Shown piece by piece: positions 43,233 through 52,065 of a stretch of 64,000 bases of DNA (position 1 is its first letter; the number at the start of each line of letters is the position of its first letter). A program made the position numbers and the translations under genes. The notes under the pieces were generated by a model. It made no database searches. It saw nothing but the letters and a program-made list of their open reading frames with translations, and was not told where the DNA came from. Source of the DNA: Brenneria salicis ATCC 15712 = DSM 30166 (GTDB lineage Bacteria; Pseudomonadota; Gammaproteobacteria; Enterobacterales; Enterobacteriaceae); contig NZ_QNRY01000001.1 of assembly GCF_003315515.1 (NCBI RefSeq), forward strand, positions 248,001 to 312,000. Direction: 5' to 3'.

Positions 43233-43697
43233 CTAGTTATTCAACATGCTGTTTAGCAGGATCGTGGTGATTATCCCCGTCGCTGCCGCAATCAACACAT
43301 AGTTTCCGTCAATATACGCCCAATGTTGACCTGACGGCGGTTTATATAAACCGCGATCGCGCCAGTCAGTCACGCGATAATCATCGCCCCGGAAACGTTT
43401 GGGAACCGCATGTCCTTTTCTAAAATCACGCCCATTCCAGGAAAAATGATCACGTTCCGCACCGGCACGGCCACGGCGATCTCCGCCCCTTACATCATTA
43501 GCATTTGCGCCGGATCTCACCGATTGCCGCTGATTTCTTTCACCCTCACGCTGAACCTGCTGTTTTTGCTGCCCCGGTTGGCTGAGTTGCCGCTGATCTC
43601 CCTGCTGCCCACCCGGTCCTTCCGCCCAGGATACGGTCGAAAAACCACTGGTTACGGTAAACATCGCCGCCACCAGCGCTAATATTTTTTTATTCAT
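43233..43697 (-). CDS. RcnB-like periplasmic protein
   Basis: A 154-residue exported protein. The signal peptide (MNKKILALVAAMFTVTSGFS, cleavage near Ala25) precedes a Gln/Arg-rich low-complexity part (about 25-85) and a C-terminal RcnB-type module with DYRVTDWRDRGLYKPPSG and QHWAYIDGNYVLI. RcnB in E. coli affects nickel/cobalt balance; similar modules occur in many proteins of unknown role. The start is chosen by AAGGGGAG six bases before ATG 43697; a Met three bases earlier is possible. Confidence 0.75.
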   Translation of the reverse strand: MNKKILALVAAMFTVTSGFSTVSWAEGPGGQQGDQRQLSQPGQQKQQVQREGERNQRQSVRSGANANDVRGGDRRGRAGAERDHFSWNGRDFRKGHAVPKRFRGDDYRVTDWRDRGLYKPPSGQHWAYIDGNYVLIAAATGIITTILLNSMLNN

Positions 43698-44156
43698 CAT
43701 CGACTCCCCTTCATCGTCAGCTATACCGGCTAGTGAAGGCACTATCGTTGACCGCGCCGCCAACTGAAATAACGAAATATCTTAAAAAATCCCTTATTAA
43801 CGATGATTTACCCAAGGCTGACGCTTTTCTGACATCTGAAACAATTTTTTACCTTTTGTTCCCGACACCGGGGGGCGACATGGTGGCTTAATCCCGCCTT
43901 TCGGTCTGAACGTCTTCTCTCATCAGTCATTTTTTTTCTCTCCACAAATGGTGCAATTGATTAACAATTATTCCGCAGCCGCTGGCATCGATAGTGATTG
44001 AACCCTCCAGGATCAGTTCTCTTTATGAGGGTGTTCCGTCAGTTAGCCCGCCTCGGCGCGCGGCAAGCGAACTGTTCATTTTTCGTGCAGTCAGCGCCCC
44101 GATTCAGTGCAGCGGCCTCATGATTTACCATTTGATTTTTATTGGAAAATTTATCA
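43698..44156. other. regulatory gap upstream of the amide/urea cluster
   Basis: About 460 bp without a gene. AATGGTGCAA at 43947-43956 equals the right half of an NtrC-binding site (consensus TGCACC-N5-GGTGCA), but the left half matches poorly and no sigma-54 promoter (TGGCAC-N5-TTGC) was found. The rest holds no recognisable element. Nitrogen control is therefore only a possibility. Confidence 0.3.
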
Positions 44157-44186
44157 TTGACAACGCTTTGAATCGCTTCTTATAGT
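44157..44186 (+). promoter_or_regulatory. sigma-70 promoter of the amide/urea transporter operon
   Basis: TTGACA at 44157-44162 and TATAGT at 44181-44186 with 18 bp between (or TTATAG at 17 bp). Transcription would start near 44193, giving a leader of about 150 bases that contains an intrinsic terminator before the first gene. Confidence 0.7.
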
Positions 44187-44192
44187 GACCGG

Positions 44193-44283
44193 GACTTATC
44201 CGCAAGAACGCCAACGCTGTCGGCTTGTGGTTATGGCAATAGAGCCCTCGCAATGTCATCTGACTTTGCCGGGCTTTTTTTTT
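44193..44283 (+). ncRNA. leader RNA with conditional terminator, candidate AmiR/ANTAR target
   Basis: The terminator AGCCC (44243-44247) / GGGCT (44271-44275), with inner GCAA/TTGC and TCA/TGA pairs, runs into nine T (44275-44283) 58 bp before the first start codon. Upstream, CCGCAAG pairs with CTTGTGG (about 44201-44230), and GGC-AATAGA-GCC (44235-44246) forms a small six-base-loop hairpin that uses the terminator's left arm. Thus a terminator and an alternative fold compete. ANTAR proteins bind paired hexaloop hairpins in this layout, and an AmiR-like ANTAR gene lies downstream. The loop does not fully match the A1/G4 consensus. Confidence 0.6.
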
Positions 44284-44341
44284 GCTTTTTTTTCAGACCC
44301 ATTTTTCGCACCCATTCTTCACACCAACGCCAGGGGTATTT

Positions 44342-45586
44342 ATGTCCAGAATGAAATGTCATTACGCCGCGTTACCGCTCGCACTGGCAGCCGCATTTGC
44401 CGTGACCTACTCAGGTCTGGCTGGCGCGGCGGAAAAACCGGTAAAAATAGGTTTGCTGGAAGATGCATCAGGTAACTTTGCCTTACCCGTCATACCCAAG
44501 ATCCATGCGACAGAACTCGCCGTTGAAGAGATCAATGCCAAAGGCGGTATCCTCGGTCGCCCAATTGAACTGGTGAAATACGATACGCAATCCGATAACA
44601 CCCGCTTCCAGCAAATGGCGCGGCGTTTGATTAAAAACGACAAAGTCGATGTCGTATTCGGCGCCTTTTCCAGCGCCTCGCGCGAAGCCATCCGTCCCAT
44701 CATGGATCGTGAAAAGCAGATGTACTGGTACAACAACCAGTATGAAGGCGGGGTGTGCGACAGTAACGTCTTTGTGACTGGCGCGGTGCCGGAACAACAG
44801 TTTTCCACGCTGATCCCGTGGATGATGGAGAAATACGGCAAGAAAGTGTACACCATCGCGGCTGATTATAACTTTGGTCAGATCTCCGCCGAATGGGTAC
44901 GTAAAATTGTGACAGAGAATGGCGGCACTATGGTGGGGGAAGAGTTTATTCCGCTCAGCGTGTCGCAGTTCGGTCAAACCATCCAAAATATTCAGAAAGC
45001 CAAACCTGACTTTGTGATGACGTTATTGGTGGGGGCCAACCAATCCTCCTACTACGAGCAAGCCGCCGCCGCCAAACTCGGCCTGCCGATGGGCAGTTCA
45101 GTTAACGTCGGTCAGGCTTACGAGCACAAACGCTTCAAGCCGCCCGCGCTGAAAGACATGTATATCACCGCCAACTACATTGAAGAAGTGGATACACCGG
45201 CCAGTAACGATTTCAAACAGCGTTTCCGCGCCAAATTCCCTAACGAGCCGTATATCAATCAGGAGGCCGCCAATGCCTATGATGCGGTTTATCTGTACAA
45301 GTTGGCGGTGGAGAAAGCGGGCAGCACCGATATGGTCGCCGTGCGCAACGCGCTGGAAGCCGGGGATATCTGTACGGACGGCCCGTCAGGAAAAGTTTGT
45401 ATCGATCCGAAAAGTCATCACCTGAGCCACACCATCTATCTGGCCCATGTGAAAGACGACCACTCCATCGAGATACCGAAGGTATGGAACGACATCAAGC
45501 CATACTGGTTGGGTGAAGCAGGCTGCAATCTGCCGGTTAAACCGGATACCAGCCAGTACACCCCGTCTAATCCGCCGAAAGCCTGA
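44342..45586 (+). CDS. urtA: periplasmic amide/urea-binding protein (UrtA/FmdD type)
   Basis: Substrate-binding protein of a type I ABC importer. The 414-residue product has a signal peptide (about 1-29, ending SGLAGA|AE) and a LivK-like fold starting VKIGLLEDASGNFALP; WYNNQYEGGVCDSNVF and TAADYNFGQ are typical of urea/short-chain-amide binders. The start is the ATG at 44342 behind AGGGG, rather than 44282. Gene order and the adjacent formamidase match the Methylophilus fmdDEF-fmdA amide-urea system, so formamide, acetamide or urea are likely ligands. Confidence 0.85.
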   Translation: MSRMKCHYAALPLALAAAFAVTYSGLAGAAEKPVKIGLLEDASGNFALPVIPKIHATELAVEEINAKGGILGRPIELVKYDTQSDNTRFQQMARRLIKNDKVDVVFGAFSSASREAIRPIMDREKQMYWYNNQYEGGVCDSNVFVTGAVPEQQFSTLIPWMMEKYGKKVYTIAADYNFGQISAEWVRKIVTENGGTMVGEEFIPLSVSQFGQTIQNIQKAKPDFVMTLLVGANQSSYYEQAAAAKLGLPMGSSVNVGQAYEHKRFKPPALKDMYITANYIEEVDTPASNDFKQRFRAKFPNEPYINQEAANAYDAVYLYKLAVEKAGSTDMVAVRNALEAGDICTDGPSGKVCIDPKSHHLSHTIYLAHVKDDHSIEIPKVWNDIKPYWLGEAGCNLPVKPDTSQYTPSNPPKA

Positions 45587-45676
45587 TTTACGTTCTGCGT
45601 CAGAGAGAAGCCGTATCCTCTCTGACGTCATCGGTTTATTTGCTGTGTCAGTCAGGACACTGAGGATTGCCCGCAG

Positions 45677-46546
45677 ATGTTAACGCTATCCTTTCTTTAT
45701 TCCGTGATTTACCCGTTCGGCGATAACGTCGCCTATCTGGTGCTGGCCGCACTCGGTCTGGCGGTGATCTTCGGCATGATGGGCGTGATCAACCTCGCCC
45801 ACGGTGAATTCATTATGTGCGGCGCTTACGTCACCATTCTGATGAACAAGGCGGGCCTGCCGCTGCCGTTAGCCATGCTGAGCGGCACGCTGGCCGCCGC
45901 CTTCGCCGGCGGTGTGGTGGAGCGTCTGGTGGTACGCCATCTTTATGGCCGATTGTATGACTCCGTCGTCGCTACCTGGGCGATCAGCCTGATTGTGCAA
46001 CAAAGTATGCTGCTGATTGCCGGCCCCTCGCTGGAAGGGCTTTCCACCCCGTTCGGATCATTTACCCTCGGCGATTACTCTTTCGCCACTTATCGGGCCA
46101 TCCTGCCGTTGATCGCGATTGCGGTATTGGCGGCGCTATATTGGCTGTTCTTCCATACCAATTACGGCGTGTGCGCCCGCGCCACCATTCAAAACGCGAA
46201 GATGGCCGCCTGCCTCGGACTGGAAACCGATCGCATCTATACGCTGACCTTCGCCCTCGGCGCCGGGCTTGCCGGGTTAGCCGGCGCGATCTACGCCCCA
46301 ACGTTGACGGCGGTTCCGACCATGGGAAGCAGCTTTATTGTGCAGGCCTTTGTGTCGGTGGTGGTTGGCGGCGCAAACGTACTGGTCGGCACTATTCCCG
46401 CAGCCATGGCTTTAGGCGCGATCCAGACCGGACTCAACGCCTGGTACGGACAGTTGGCCGGACAGATTGGCCTGCTGCTGACGGCGGTATTGGTGATCCG
46501 TTTATTGCCCAACGGCGTTGGCAGCCTGTTTACCCGCAATCGCTAG
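45677..46546 (+). CDS. urtB: ABC transporter permease (UrtB/LivH type)
   Basis: Inner-membrane permease of 289 residues with about eight hydrophobic segments. The LivH-family signatures AALGLAVIFGMMGVINLAHGEF near the N-terminus and GLAGLAGAIYAP near residue 205 are present. The fold is expected to pair with the UrtC-like permease. It follows urtA by 90 bp, with GAGGA upstream. Confidence 0.88.
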   Translation: MLTLSFLYSVIYPFGDNVAYLVLAALGLAVIFGMMGVINLAHGEFIMCGAYVTILMNKAGLPLPLAMLSGTLAAAFAGGVVERLVVRHLYGRLYDSVVATWAISLIVQQSMLLIAGPSLEGLSTPFGSFTLGDYSFATYRAILPLIAIAVLAALYWLFFHTNYGVCARATIQNAKMAACLGLETDRIYTLTFALGAGLAGLAGAIYAPTLTAVPTMGSSFIVQAFVSVVVGGANVLVGTIPAAMALGAIQTGLNAWYGQLAGQIGLLLTAVLVIRLLPNGVGSLFTRNR

Positions 46547-46555
46547 GAGAGCAAC

Positions 46556-47638
46556 GTGACGATGACTTCAGTTAATGTTTCTACCGGCAGTGCGTCCAAG
46601 CGCAGTCTGAACAACAGCATAGTGATAAGCGGAATTATTCTGGCCATCGCCCTGCTGTTGCCGCTGGTGCTGGATAGCGCGTTGATTGGCGACTTCGCCT
46701 ATTTCCTGTTGTGGACCTTTTGCGCCATCGGGCTGGCCGCCATGTGGGGCCACGGCGGTATTCTTTCATTCGGCCAAACCGCTTTCTTCGGGCTGGCCGG
46801 TTATACCTACGGCGTGATGACGCTCAATTTCGGCGATGGCGTGCTCTCCACCTGGTCCGGGTTGTTGTTCGCCTTGTTGCTGGCCGCCGCTGTCGCCGCG
46901 GCGTTGGGTTACCTGATGTTCTACGGCGGCGTCACCGGGATTTTCATCGGTATCGTCACGCTCTCTTTCACCCTGGTGCTTGAAACGTTCATGTCGCAAA
47001 CGGCGGGACCGCAGTGGGTGATTGGCAGTGCGCGCCTCAACGGTTTCAATGGCATGTCCGGCATGCCGCCGCTCTCGTTGCCCGGCGCGGACGGCGAACT
47101 GTTTACGTTGGAAGGAAACGCCTTTTACTACCTGATTGTCCTGCTGCTGGCGGTGATTTATTGGGGCGTTCGCCGTCTGCTGCGCTCCAATTTTGGCTTG
47201 ACGCTGGCTTCCATTCGTGAAAATCCCCGGCGGGCGGAAATGCTTGGCATAGATATCCGTCGTTATCAGTTGCTGGTGTTCGTGCTGGGGGGCGTGTTGT
47301 CCGGTTTATCCGGCGCGCTGTACACCATCTGGGGATCTTACATCACGCCGTCATCAATGGGATTAACCGCCGCCGCGATGCCGGTTATCTGGGTCGCCAC
47401 CGCGGGACGGAAAAATATCTTCGGCACCGTGGTCATCACCGCGCTAATGGTATGGCTGTCGCAGTGGCTGGCGGTTTACGGCAGCGAATACGCCATGATC
47501 CTGCTGGGTTTTATCCTGCTGTTTGTGGTTCTGGCCGCGCCAAACGGATTGCTGCCGTGGCTGGCGGAAAAAATCCGCCGCCTGACCGTCAGGCATCAAA
47601 CCAAACGCAATGTGCAACATAAAGGGGCCAGGCCATGA
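46556..47638 (+). CDS. urtC: ABC transporter permease (UrtC/LivM type)
   Basis: Second permease, 360 residues, about ten hydrophobic segments. LivM-type motifs include GHGGILSFGQTAFFGLAGYTYG and ASIRENPRRAEMLGID, the coupling loop to the ATPases. The start is GTG with AGGAGA five bases upstream, 9 bp after urtB. Its stop overlaps the next ATG (ATGA). Confidence 0.88.
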   Translation: MTMTSVNVSTGSASKRSLNNSIVISGIILAIALLLPLVLDSALIGDFAYFLLWTFCAIGLAAMWGHGGILSFGQTAFFGLAGYTYGVMTLNFGDGVLSTWSGLLFALLLAAAVAAALGYLMFYGGVTGIFIGIVTLSFTLVLETFMSQTAGPQWVIGSARLNGFNGMSGMPPLSLPGADGELFTLEGNAFYYLIVLLLAVIYWGVRRLLRSNFGLTLASIRENPRRAEMLGIDIRRYQLLVFVLGGVLSGLSGALYTIWGSYITPSSMGLTAAAMPVIWVATAGRKNIFGTVVITALMVWLSQWLAVYGSEYAMILLGFILLFVVLAAPNGLLPWLAEKIRRLTVRHQTKRNVQHKGARP

Positions 47639-48369
47639 ACCAACACCAGCAGGATCTGATCCTTGAAACCAAAGGGCTGAGCAAACGCTTCGGCGGCGTT
47701 CAGGTCATTAATCAGGTGGATATGCAAATCCACCGCGGCGAAGTGCGCTGCGTCATCGGCCCGAACGGGGCGGGGAAAAGCACGTTTTTCAAATTGCTCA
47801 CCGGGGAGCATGCGCCGAGCGGCGGCGAGATCCGTTTCTTTGAACATCGGCTGAATTCGCTGGCGCCCTTTCAACGTATCCAGATGGGCATGAGCATTAA
47901 GTTTCAAATTCCGGGAATTTTTCCCGATCTCAGTGTGGAACAACATTTGCAACTGTCGTTGAGTCACCTAAGACCGCAAGTTCGGCATGAGGCCGCCGGC
48001 ATTGATGAACTGCTGCAACGCTTCAAGCTCAGTACGGAAAAGCGTCAGTTGGCGGGAAATTTATCGCACGGCAAAAAACAGTGGCTGGAAATCGCCATGG
48101 CCGCGTCGTTGCGTCCGGCGTTGCTGATGCTCGACGAACCCGTAGCCGGGTTGTCGGTAGAAGAAACCTACCTCACCGGCGAATTGATTAAAGCCATGCA
48201 GCAAGACGGTCTGACGTTGATGGTGGTTGAGCATGATATGACCTTTGTGCGTCAAATCGCATCACGGGTTACCGTGCTGCACGGCGGTCGCGTATTCGCT
48301 GATGGCGAAGCCGCGCAGGTACTGGCGCAGGACGATGTCGCGGGCATTTATTTGGGGAAAGCCGGATGA
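47635..48369 (+). CDS. urtD: ABC transporter ATPase (UrtD type)
   Basis: ATP-binding subunit, 244 residues. Walker A is GPNGAGKS (42-49). The signature is LSHGKKQWLE, with Ser-His in place of Ser-Gly, a substitution usual in UrtD proteins and so a diagnostic clue for the urea-type family. Walker B is LLMLDEPVAG, with the switch His in VVEHDM. Overlaps urtC and urtE by 4 bp each. Confidence 0.9.
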   Translation: MNQHQQDLILETKGLSKRFGGVQVINQVDMQIHRGEVRCVIGPNGAGKSTFFKLLTGEHAPSGGEIRFFEHRLNSLAPFQRIQMGMSIKFQIPGIFPDLSVEQHLQLSLSHLRPQVRHEAAGIDELLQRFKLSTEKRQLAGNLSHGKKQWLEIAMAASLRPALLMLDEPVAGLSVEETYLTGELIKAMQQDGLTLMVVEHDMTFVRQIASRVTVLHGGRVFADGEAAQVLAQDDVAGIYLGKAG

Positions 48370-49085
48370 ACGACGTGTTATTGCAGGTGAATGGGATCAC
48401 CGGCGGTTACGGCAGCGGGCAGGTGCTTAACGGCGCGACGCTGCAACTGCACGCCGCCGAAGTGTTAGGACTGATTGGCCGTAACGGGGTCGGCAAAACC
48501 ACGCTGATGCGCACCCTGATCGGCGTCGTCCCCGTCAGGCAAGGCTGCATCATGCTGGGGGAAACGGATATCACGCAGGCCACCGCACAGCGCCGCGCCA
48601 GATTGGGCATCGGCTATGTGCCGCAGGGACGCGAGGTCTTCAGCGGTTTAACGGTGGCGGAGAACCTTCAGGTAGGTATGCAGTTTGTCCGTGAGCACCG
48701 CGAATTCGCTCAGGATCTGCTGGAGCGGGTGCTGGAGTATTTCCCTATTTTGCGTCAGCGCCTGAAACAAAAGGCCGGCACCATGAGCGGCGGTGAGCAA
48801 CAGCAACTGGTGATCGCCAGAGCGCTGGTCGGTTCGCCCAAAATCCTGCTGCTCGATGAGCCCTCTGAAGGCGTTCAGCCTTCCATTGTTCATATTATCG
48901 CCGACACGCTGGTGCGGATCGCCCGTGAACTGCGAGTCGCCGTGATCCTGGTCGAACAGGATATCGCCATGATCCAACGCGCCGCCCAGCGCTGCTGCGT
49001 GATGGATAAAGGCCAGGTGATTGAAACCCTGACACAGCGCCAACTTTCCGACGACCTTTTGATGCGTCATCATCTGGCGTTGTGA
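48366..49085 (+). CDS. urtE: ABC transporter ATPase (UrtE type)
   Basis: Second ATPase, 239 residues. Walker A GRNGVGKT (38-45), signature MSGGEQQQLVIARAL, Walker B ILLLDEPSEGVQPSIV, and EQD where most have EHD/EQN at the switch. The GVQP-SIV extension is typical of UrtE/LivF. With urtD it completes a five-part importer. Confidence 0.9.
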   Translation: MNDVLLQVNGITGGYGSGQVLNGATLQLHAAEVLGLIGRNGVGKTTLMRTLIGVVPVRQGCIMLGETDITQATAQRRARLGIGYVPQGREVFSGLTVAENLQVGMQFVREHREFAQDLLERVLEYFPILRQRLKQKAGTMSGGEQQQLVIARALVGSPKILLLDEPSEGVQPSIVHIIADTLVRIARELRVAVILVEQDIAMIQRAAQRCCVMDKGQVIETLTQRQLSDDLLMRHHLAL

Positions 49086-49127
49086 TTCGTGTCGGACTAA
49101 CCCGGTTTATTCGGTGGAGAACTACCT

Positions 49128-50117
49128 ATGAAATGGCTTGAAGACTCAATTATGCGCAAACGCGGCGTGGGGGCCGAACGTAAACCGGTCACCCACCACC
49201 TGACCGAAGAAATGCAAAAAGAATTTCACTACACTATCGGGCCTTATTCCACGCCGGTGCTGACGATTGAACCGGGCGACCGGGTGATCGTCGATACCAG
49301 AGATGCATTTGAAGGCGCGATCAAATCCGAACAGGATATGCCCAGCGCGTTACTGAACATGCCGTTCCTTAACCCGCAGAACGGCCCGATCATGGTCAAC
49401 GGCGCGGAAAAAGGCGATGTGCTGGCGGTGTATATCGAATCCATGCTGCCTCGCGGCGCCGACCCCTACGGGATCTGCGCCATGATCCCGCATTTCGGCG
49501 GACTGACCGGCACCGACCTTACCGCGATGCTCAACGATCCGTTGCCGGAAAAGGTACGCATGATCAAGCTCGACAGTGAAAAAGTGTATTGGAGCAAACG
49601 CCATACCCTGCCTTACAAACCGCATATCGGCACGCTCAGCGTTTCGCCGGAAATCGACTCCATCAACTCGCTGACGCCGGATAATCACGGCGGCAATATG
49701 GATGTACCGGATATCGGCCCCGGCAGCATTACCTATCTGCCGGTACGCTCGCCGGGCGGACGCTTGTTTATCGGCGATGCTCACGCCTGTCAGGGCGACG
49801 GCGAAATCTGCGGCACGGCGGTAGAATTCAGTTCGATTACCACCATTAAAGTAGACTTGATCAAGCACTGGAAGCTTTCATGGCCGCGCATGGAAAACGC
49901 GGAATCCATCATGAGCATCGGCAGCGCCCGCCCGCTGGAAGACGCCACGCGCATCGCTTACCGCGATCTGATCTACTGGCTGGTGGAAGATTTTGGTTTC
50001 GAACAGTGGGATGCCTACATGCTGCTCAGTCAGTGCGGCAAAGTCCGCCTCGGTAATATGGTCGATCCCAAATACACCGTCGGCGCCATGCTCAACAAGA
50101 CATTGCTGGCGCAATGA
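49128..50117 (+). CDS. fmdA: acetamidase/formamidase family hydrolase (FmdA)
   Basis: Predicted to hydrolyse short amides (formamide, acetamide) to ammonia and the acid in the cytoplasm. The 329-residue product shows the family core GDRVIVDTRDAFEGAI, GPIMVNGAEKGDVLAVYI, and GDAHACQGDGEICGTAVE, whose His, Asp and Glu residues line the metal site. It follows the transporter by 42 bp with GGTGGAG upstream, so uptake and hydrolysis are coupled in one transcript. Confidence 0.9.
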   Translation: MKWLEDSIMRKRGVGAERKPVTHHLTEEMQKEFHYTIGPYSTPVLTIEPGDRVIVDTRDAFEGAIKSEQDMPSALLNMPFLNPQNGPIMVNGAEKGDVLAVYIESMLPRGADPYGICAMIPHFGGLTGTDLTAMLNDPLPEKVRMIKLDSEKVYWSKRHTLPYKPHIGTLSVSPEIDSINSLTPDNHGGNMDVPDIGPGSITYLPVRSPGGRLFIGDAHACQGDGEICGTAVEFSSITTIKVDLIKHWKLSWPRMENAESIMSIGSARPLEDATRIAYRDLIYWLVEDFGFEQWDAYMLLSQCGKVRLGNMVDPKYTVGAMLNKTLLAQ

Positions 50118-50186
50118 TGATTCGCCCGGACACGTCGGGTGCCGGGCGAACCGTAACCGTTTTCCAAGCCAAACAAGCAGGTTTAT

Positions 50187-51353
50187 ATGGGTTCAGCCAC
50201 ACCAGTCAACATTGGTTTACTTTATTCTTCCAGCGGCGTAACCGCCGCGTTGGAACTGTCGCAATGGCGTGGAGCTACCCAGGCCATTACGGAAATCAAC
50301 CAGAACGGCGGGATCAATGGCCGGTTGCTGAACGCGATACATTACGATCCGCAATCTGAGGATGCCCAGTTCCGCGCTCTGGCCGAACGGCTGATCGTCT
50401 CAGACAACGTCAATGTGATCTTTGGCGGCTATACCTCCAGCAGCCGCAAGGCGATGTCGCCGATTGTGGAAAAGTATCAGCGCCTGCTGTTTTACTCCCA
50501 ACTGTATGAGGGCTTTGAGTTTTCAGAAAATATTCTCTATGGCGGGGCGGCCCCGAACCAGAACTGCGTGCAACTGGCGGATTATCTCGCCACGCATTTT
50601 GGGGCAAGGGTTTACATGGTCGGTTCACGTTACGTTTACCCTTACGAAAGCAATCGCAATATGCAGGAGTTGATACTGCAATATCCCGATGGCGCCGTTG
50701 TCGGGGAGCGCTATCTGGCGTTGAACGCCCCTTACGAAGCGTTTTTGCCGGTGGTGGAGGATATCAGAAAGAAACAGCCGGACTTTATTTTCAGCACCGT
50801 CGTCGGCCAGACAGTGCCTTTTCTTTACCGCGCCTATCACGAAGCCGGGCTTGATCCTGCCCATATGCCGATCGGCAGTCTCAATACCTCGGAAACCGAG
50901 ATCGCCATGATGGGGGCGGAACTGGCTGTCGGTCATTACACCTCCGCCCCTTATTTTCAAAGCATCAACAGTAAGGCTAATCAGGCCGCGCTTGAGCAAT
51001 TCCATCGACAGTTCGGGCCGGACGTGAATACCGACCTGAACTGGGAGGCCACCTACAGCCAGGTGCATATGTTTGCCAGAGCGATGCAGGAGTGCGGCAG
51101 CGATAGCATTCATCATCTGTTGCCCGCGCTGCGCGGCAGCGAATTCGATGCGCCGCAGGGCCGAATTCGCATCGATCCACTCAATCAGCACACCGGACTC
51201 TATCCCCGAATCGGCAAAGCGAACGCATCAGGACAATTCACCGTGGTCAGCGAGTCACGCCGTATCGTCGCGCCGGATCCCTATATGACCAATCAGATTC
51301 AGGGAGACTGGGTCACCAAACTGACAAAAGTGGAGTATCCCAATGCGCCATAA
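50187..51353 (+). CDS. amiC: AmiC-like cytoplasmic amide sensor
   Basis: A 388-residue protein with the same fold as UrtA (GINGRLLNAIHYDPQSED, VIFGGYTSSSRKAM, LYEGFEFSENILYGG) but lacking a signal peptide; it begins MGSATPVNIGLL. In Pseudomonas, AmiC holds AmiR inactive until it binds an amide. Adjacency to an AmiR-like gene with an 11-bp overlap supports that role. It may be a duplicate of a transporter-binding protein turned regulator. Confidence 0.82.
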   Translation: MGSATPVNIGLLYSSSGVTAALELSQWRGATQAITEINQNGGINGRLLNAIHYDPQSEDAQFRALAERLIVSDNVNVIFGGYTSSSRKAMSPIVEKYQRLLFYSQLYEGFEFSENILYGGAAPNQNCVQLADYLATHFGARVYMVGSRYVYPYESNRNMQELILQYPDGAVVGERYLALNAPYEAFLPVVEDIRKKQPDFIFSTVVGQTVPFLYRAYHEAGLDPAHMPIGSLNTSETEIAMMGAELAVGHYTSAPYFQSINSKANQAALEQFHRQFGPDVNTDLNWEATYSQVHMFARAMQECGSDSIHHLLPALRGSEFDAPQGRIRIDPLNQHTGLYPRIGKANASGQFTVVSESRRIVAPDPYMTNQIQGDWVTKLTKVEYPNAP

Positions 51354-51987
51354 CGACGACCCGCGAACCAGTGCCACCGCCTTACTACTCAGCCGGGGAA
51401 TTCGTTGTGTGGTGCTGCATCCTGACGATGACGATGGCGAAACCCTGACCAATCACCTGCGGCGAATGGGCTTTAAAGTACGGGCATACTGGCCCGTGCC
51501 CGATACGTTGCCCGCTGATACTGATTTGGTGTTCTTTGCGCTGCAATTCGATCGCGCCGAACCGGAGATGTCCTGGCTCGACCTGAATAAGCATGCGTTG
51601 ATCACCATCAGCAGTTATGAAAACCCGACGTTTATCGATAAAACGCTGAGTCTGGGCGCCAGCGCGACCATTACCACCCCGGTCAGAGCTTCCGGGCTGC
51701 TGTCTACCATGGTGTTTGCTTTGCACCATGCTCAGCAGCGCCGGCAAATGACCGATCGTATTGAACGACTGGAAAAAAAGATGGTCGGCCTGCGTCAGGT
51801 CAGTGAAGCCAAAGCCATTTTGATGCGTATGCATAACATTGGTGAAGAACAGGCTTACGAGATCCTGCGTCATCAGGCGATGGACAAACGCATCACTGTC
51901 GATGAGATGGCCCGCGCCTTGATTCAGGCAAACGACATTTTTTCGTGGACTACGCCGGACAGTACGTCTGGCCGCAAAAACGGATGA
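51343..51987 (+). CDS. amiR: AmiR-like ANTAR antiterminator
   Basis: RNA-binding antitermination factor, 214 residues. A receiver-like domain without the phospho-Asp triad (about 20-135) is followed by a coiled coil (QRRQMTDRIERLEKKMVGL) and the ANTAR domain (about 145-200: VSEAKAILMRMHNIGEEQAY, MARALI). In Pseudomonas, AmiR released from AmiC lets polymerase read through the amiE leader terminator. Here the leader at 44193-44283 is the probable target. Confidence 0.85.
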   Translation: MRHNDDPRTSATALLLSRGIRCVVLHPDDDDGETLTNHLRRMGFKVRAYWPVPDTLPADTDLVFFALQFDRAEPEMSWLDLNKHALITISSYENPTFIDKTLSLGASATITTPVRASGLLSTMVFALHHAQQRRQMTDRIERLEKKMVGLRQVSEAKAILMRMHNIGEEQAYEILRHQAMDKRITVDEMARALIQANDIFSWTTPDSTSGRKNG

Positions 51988-52065
51988 GCACGCTTAACCG
52001 ATGAACGCCGGGATGCCGTAAACCTGCGCCAACACCAGAACCACTAACCGTTTGTGAGGATAATG

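Noticed and set aside
43947..43956. NtrC-dependent promoter for the amide cluster
   Set aside because: Only one half-site matches and no sigma-54 -24/-12 element with correct spacing was found; kept as a low-confidence note only.
43980..44290. Guanidine (ykkC-type) riboswitch ahead of the amide/urea transporter operon
   Set aside because: Such riboswitches often precede urea-related genes, but the conserved core segments (such as ACACGG and the GGGA/CCC pairing) could not be found. The downstream ANTAR gene explains the terminator better.
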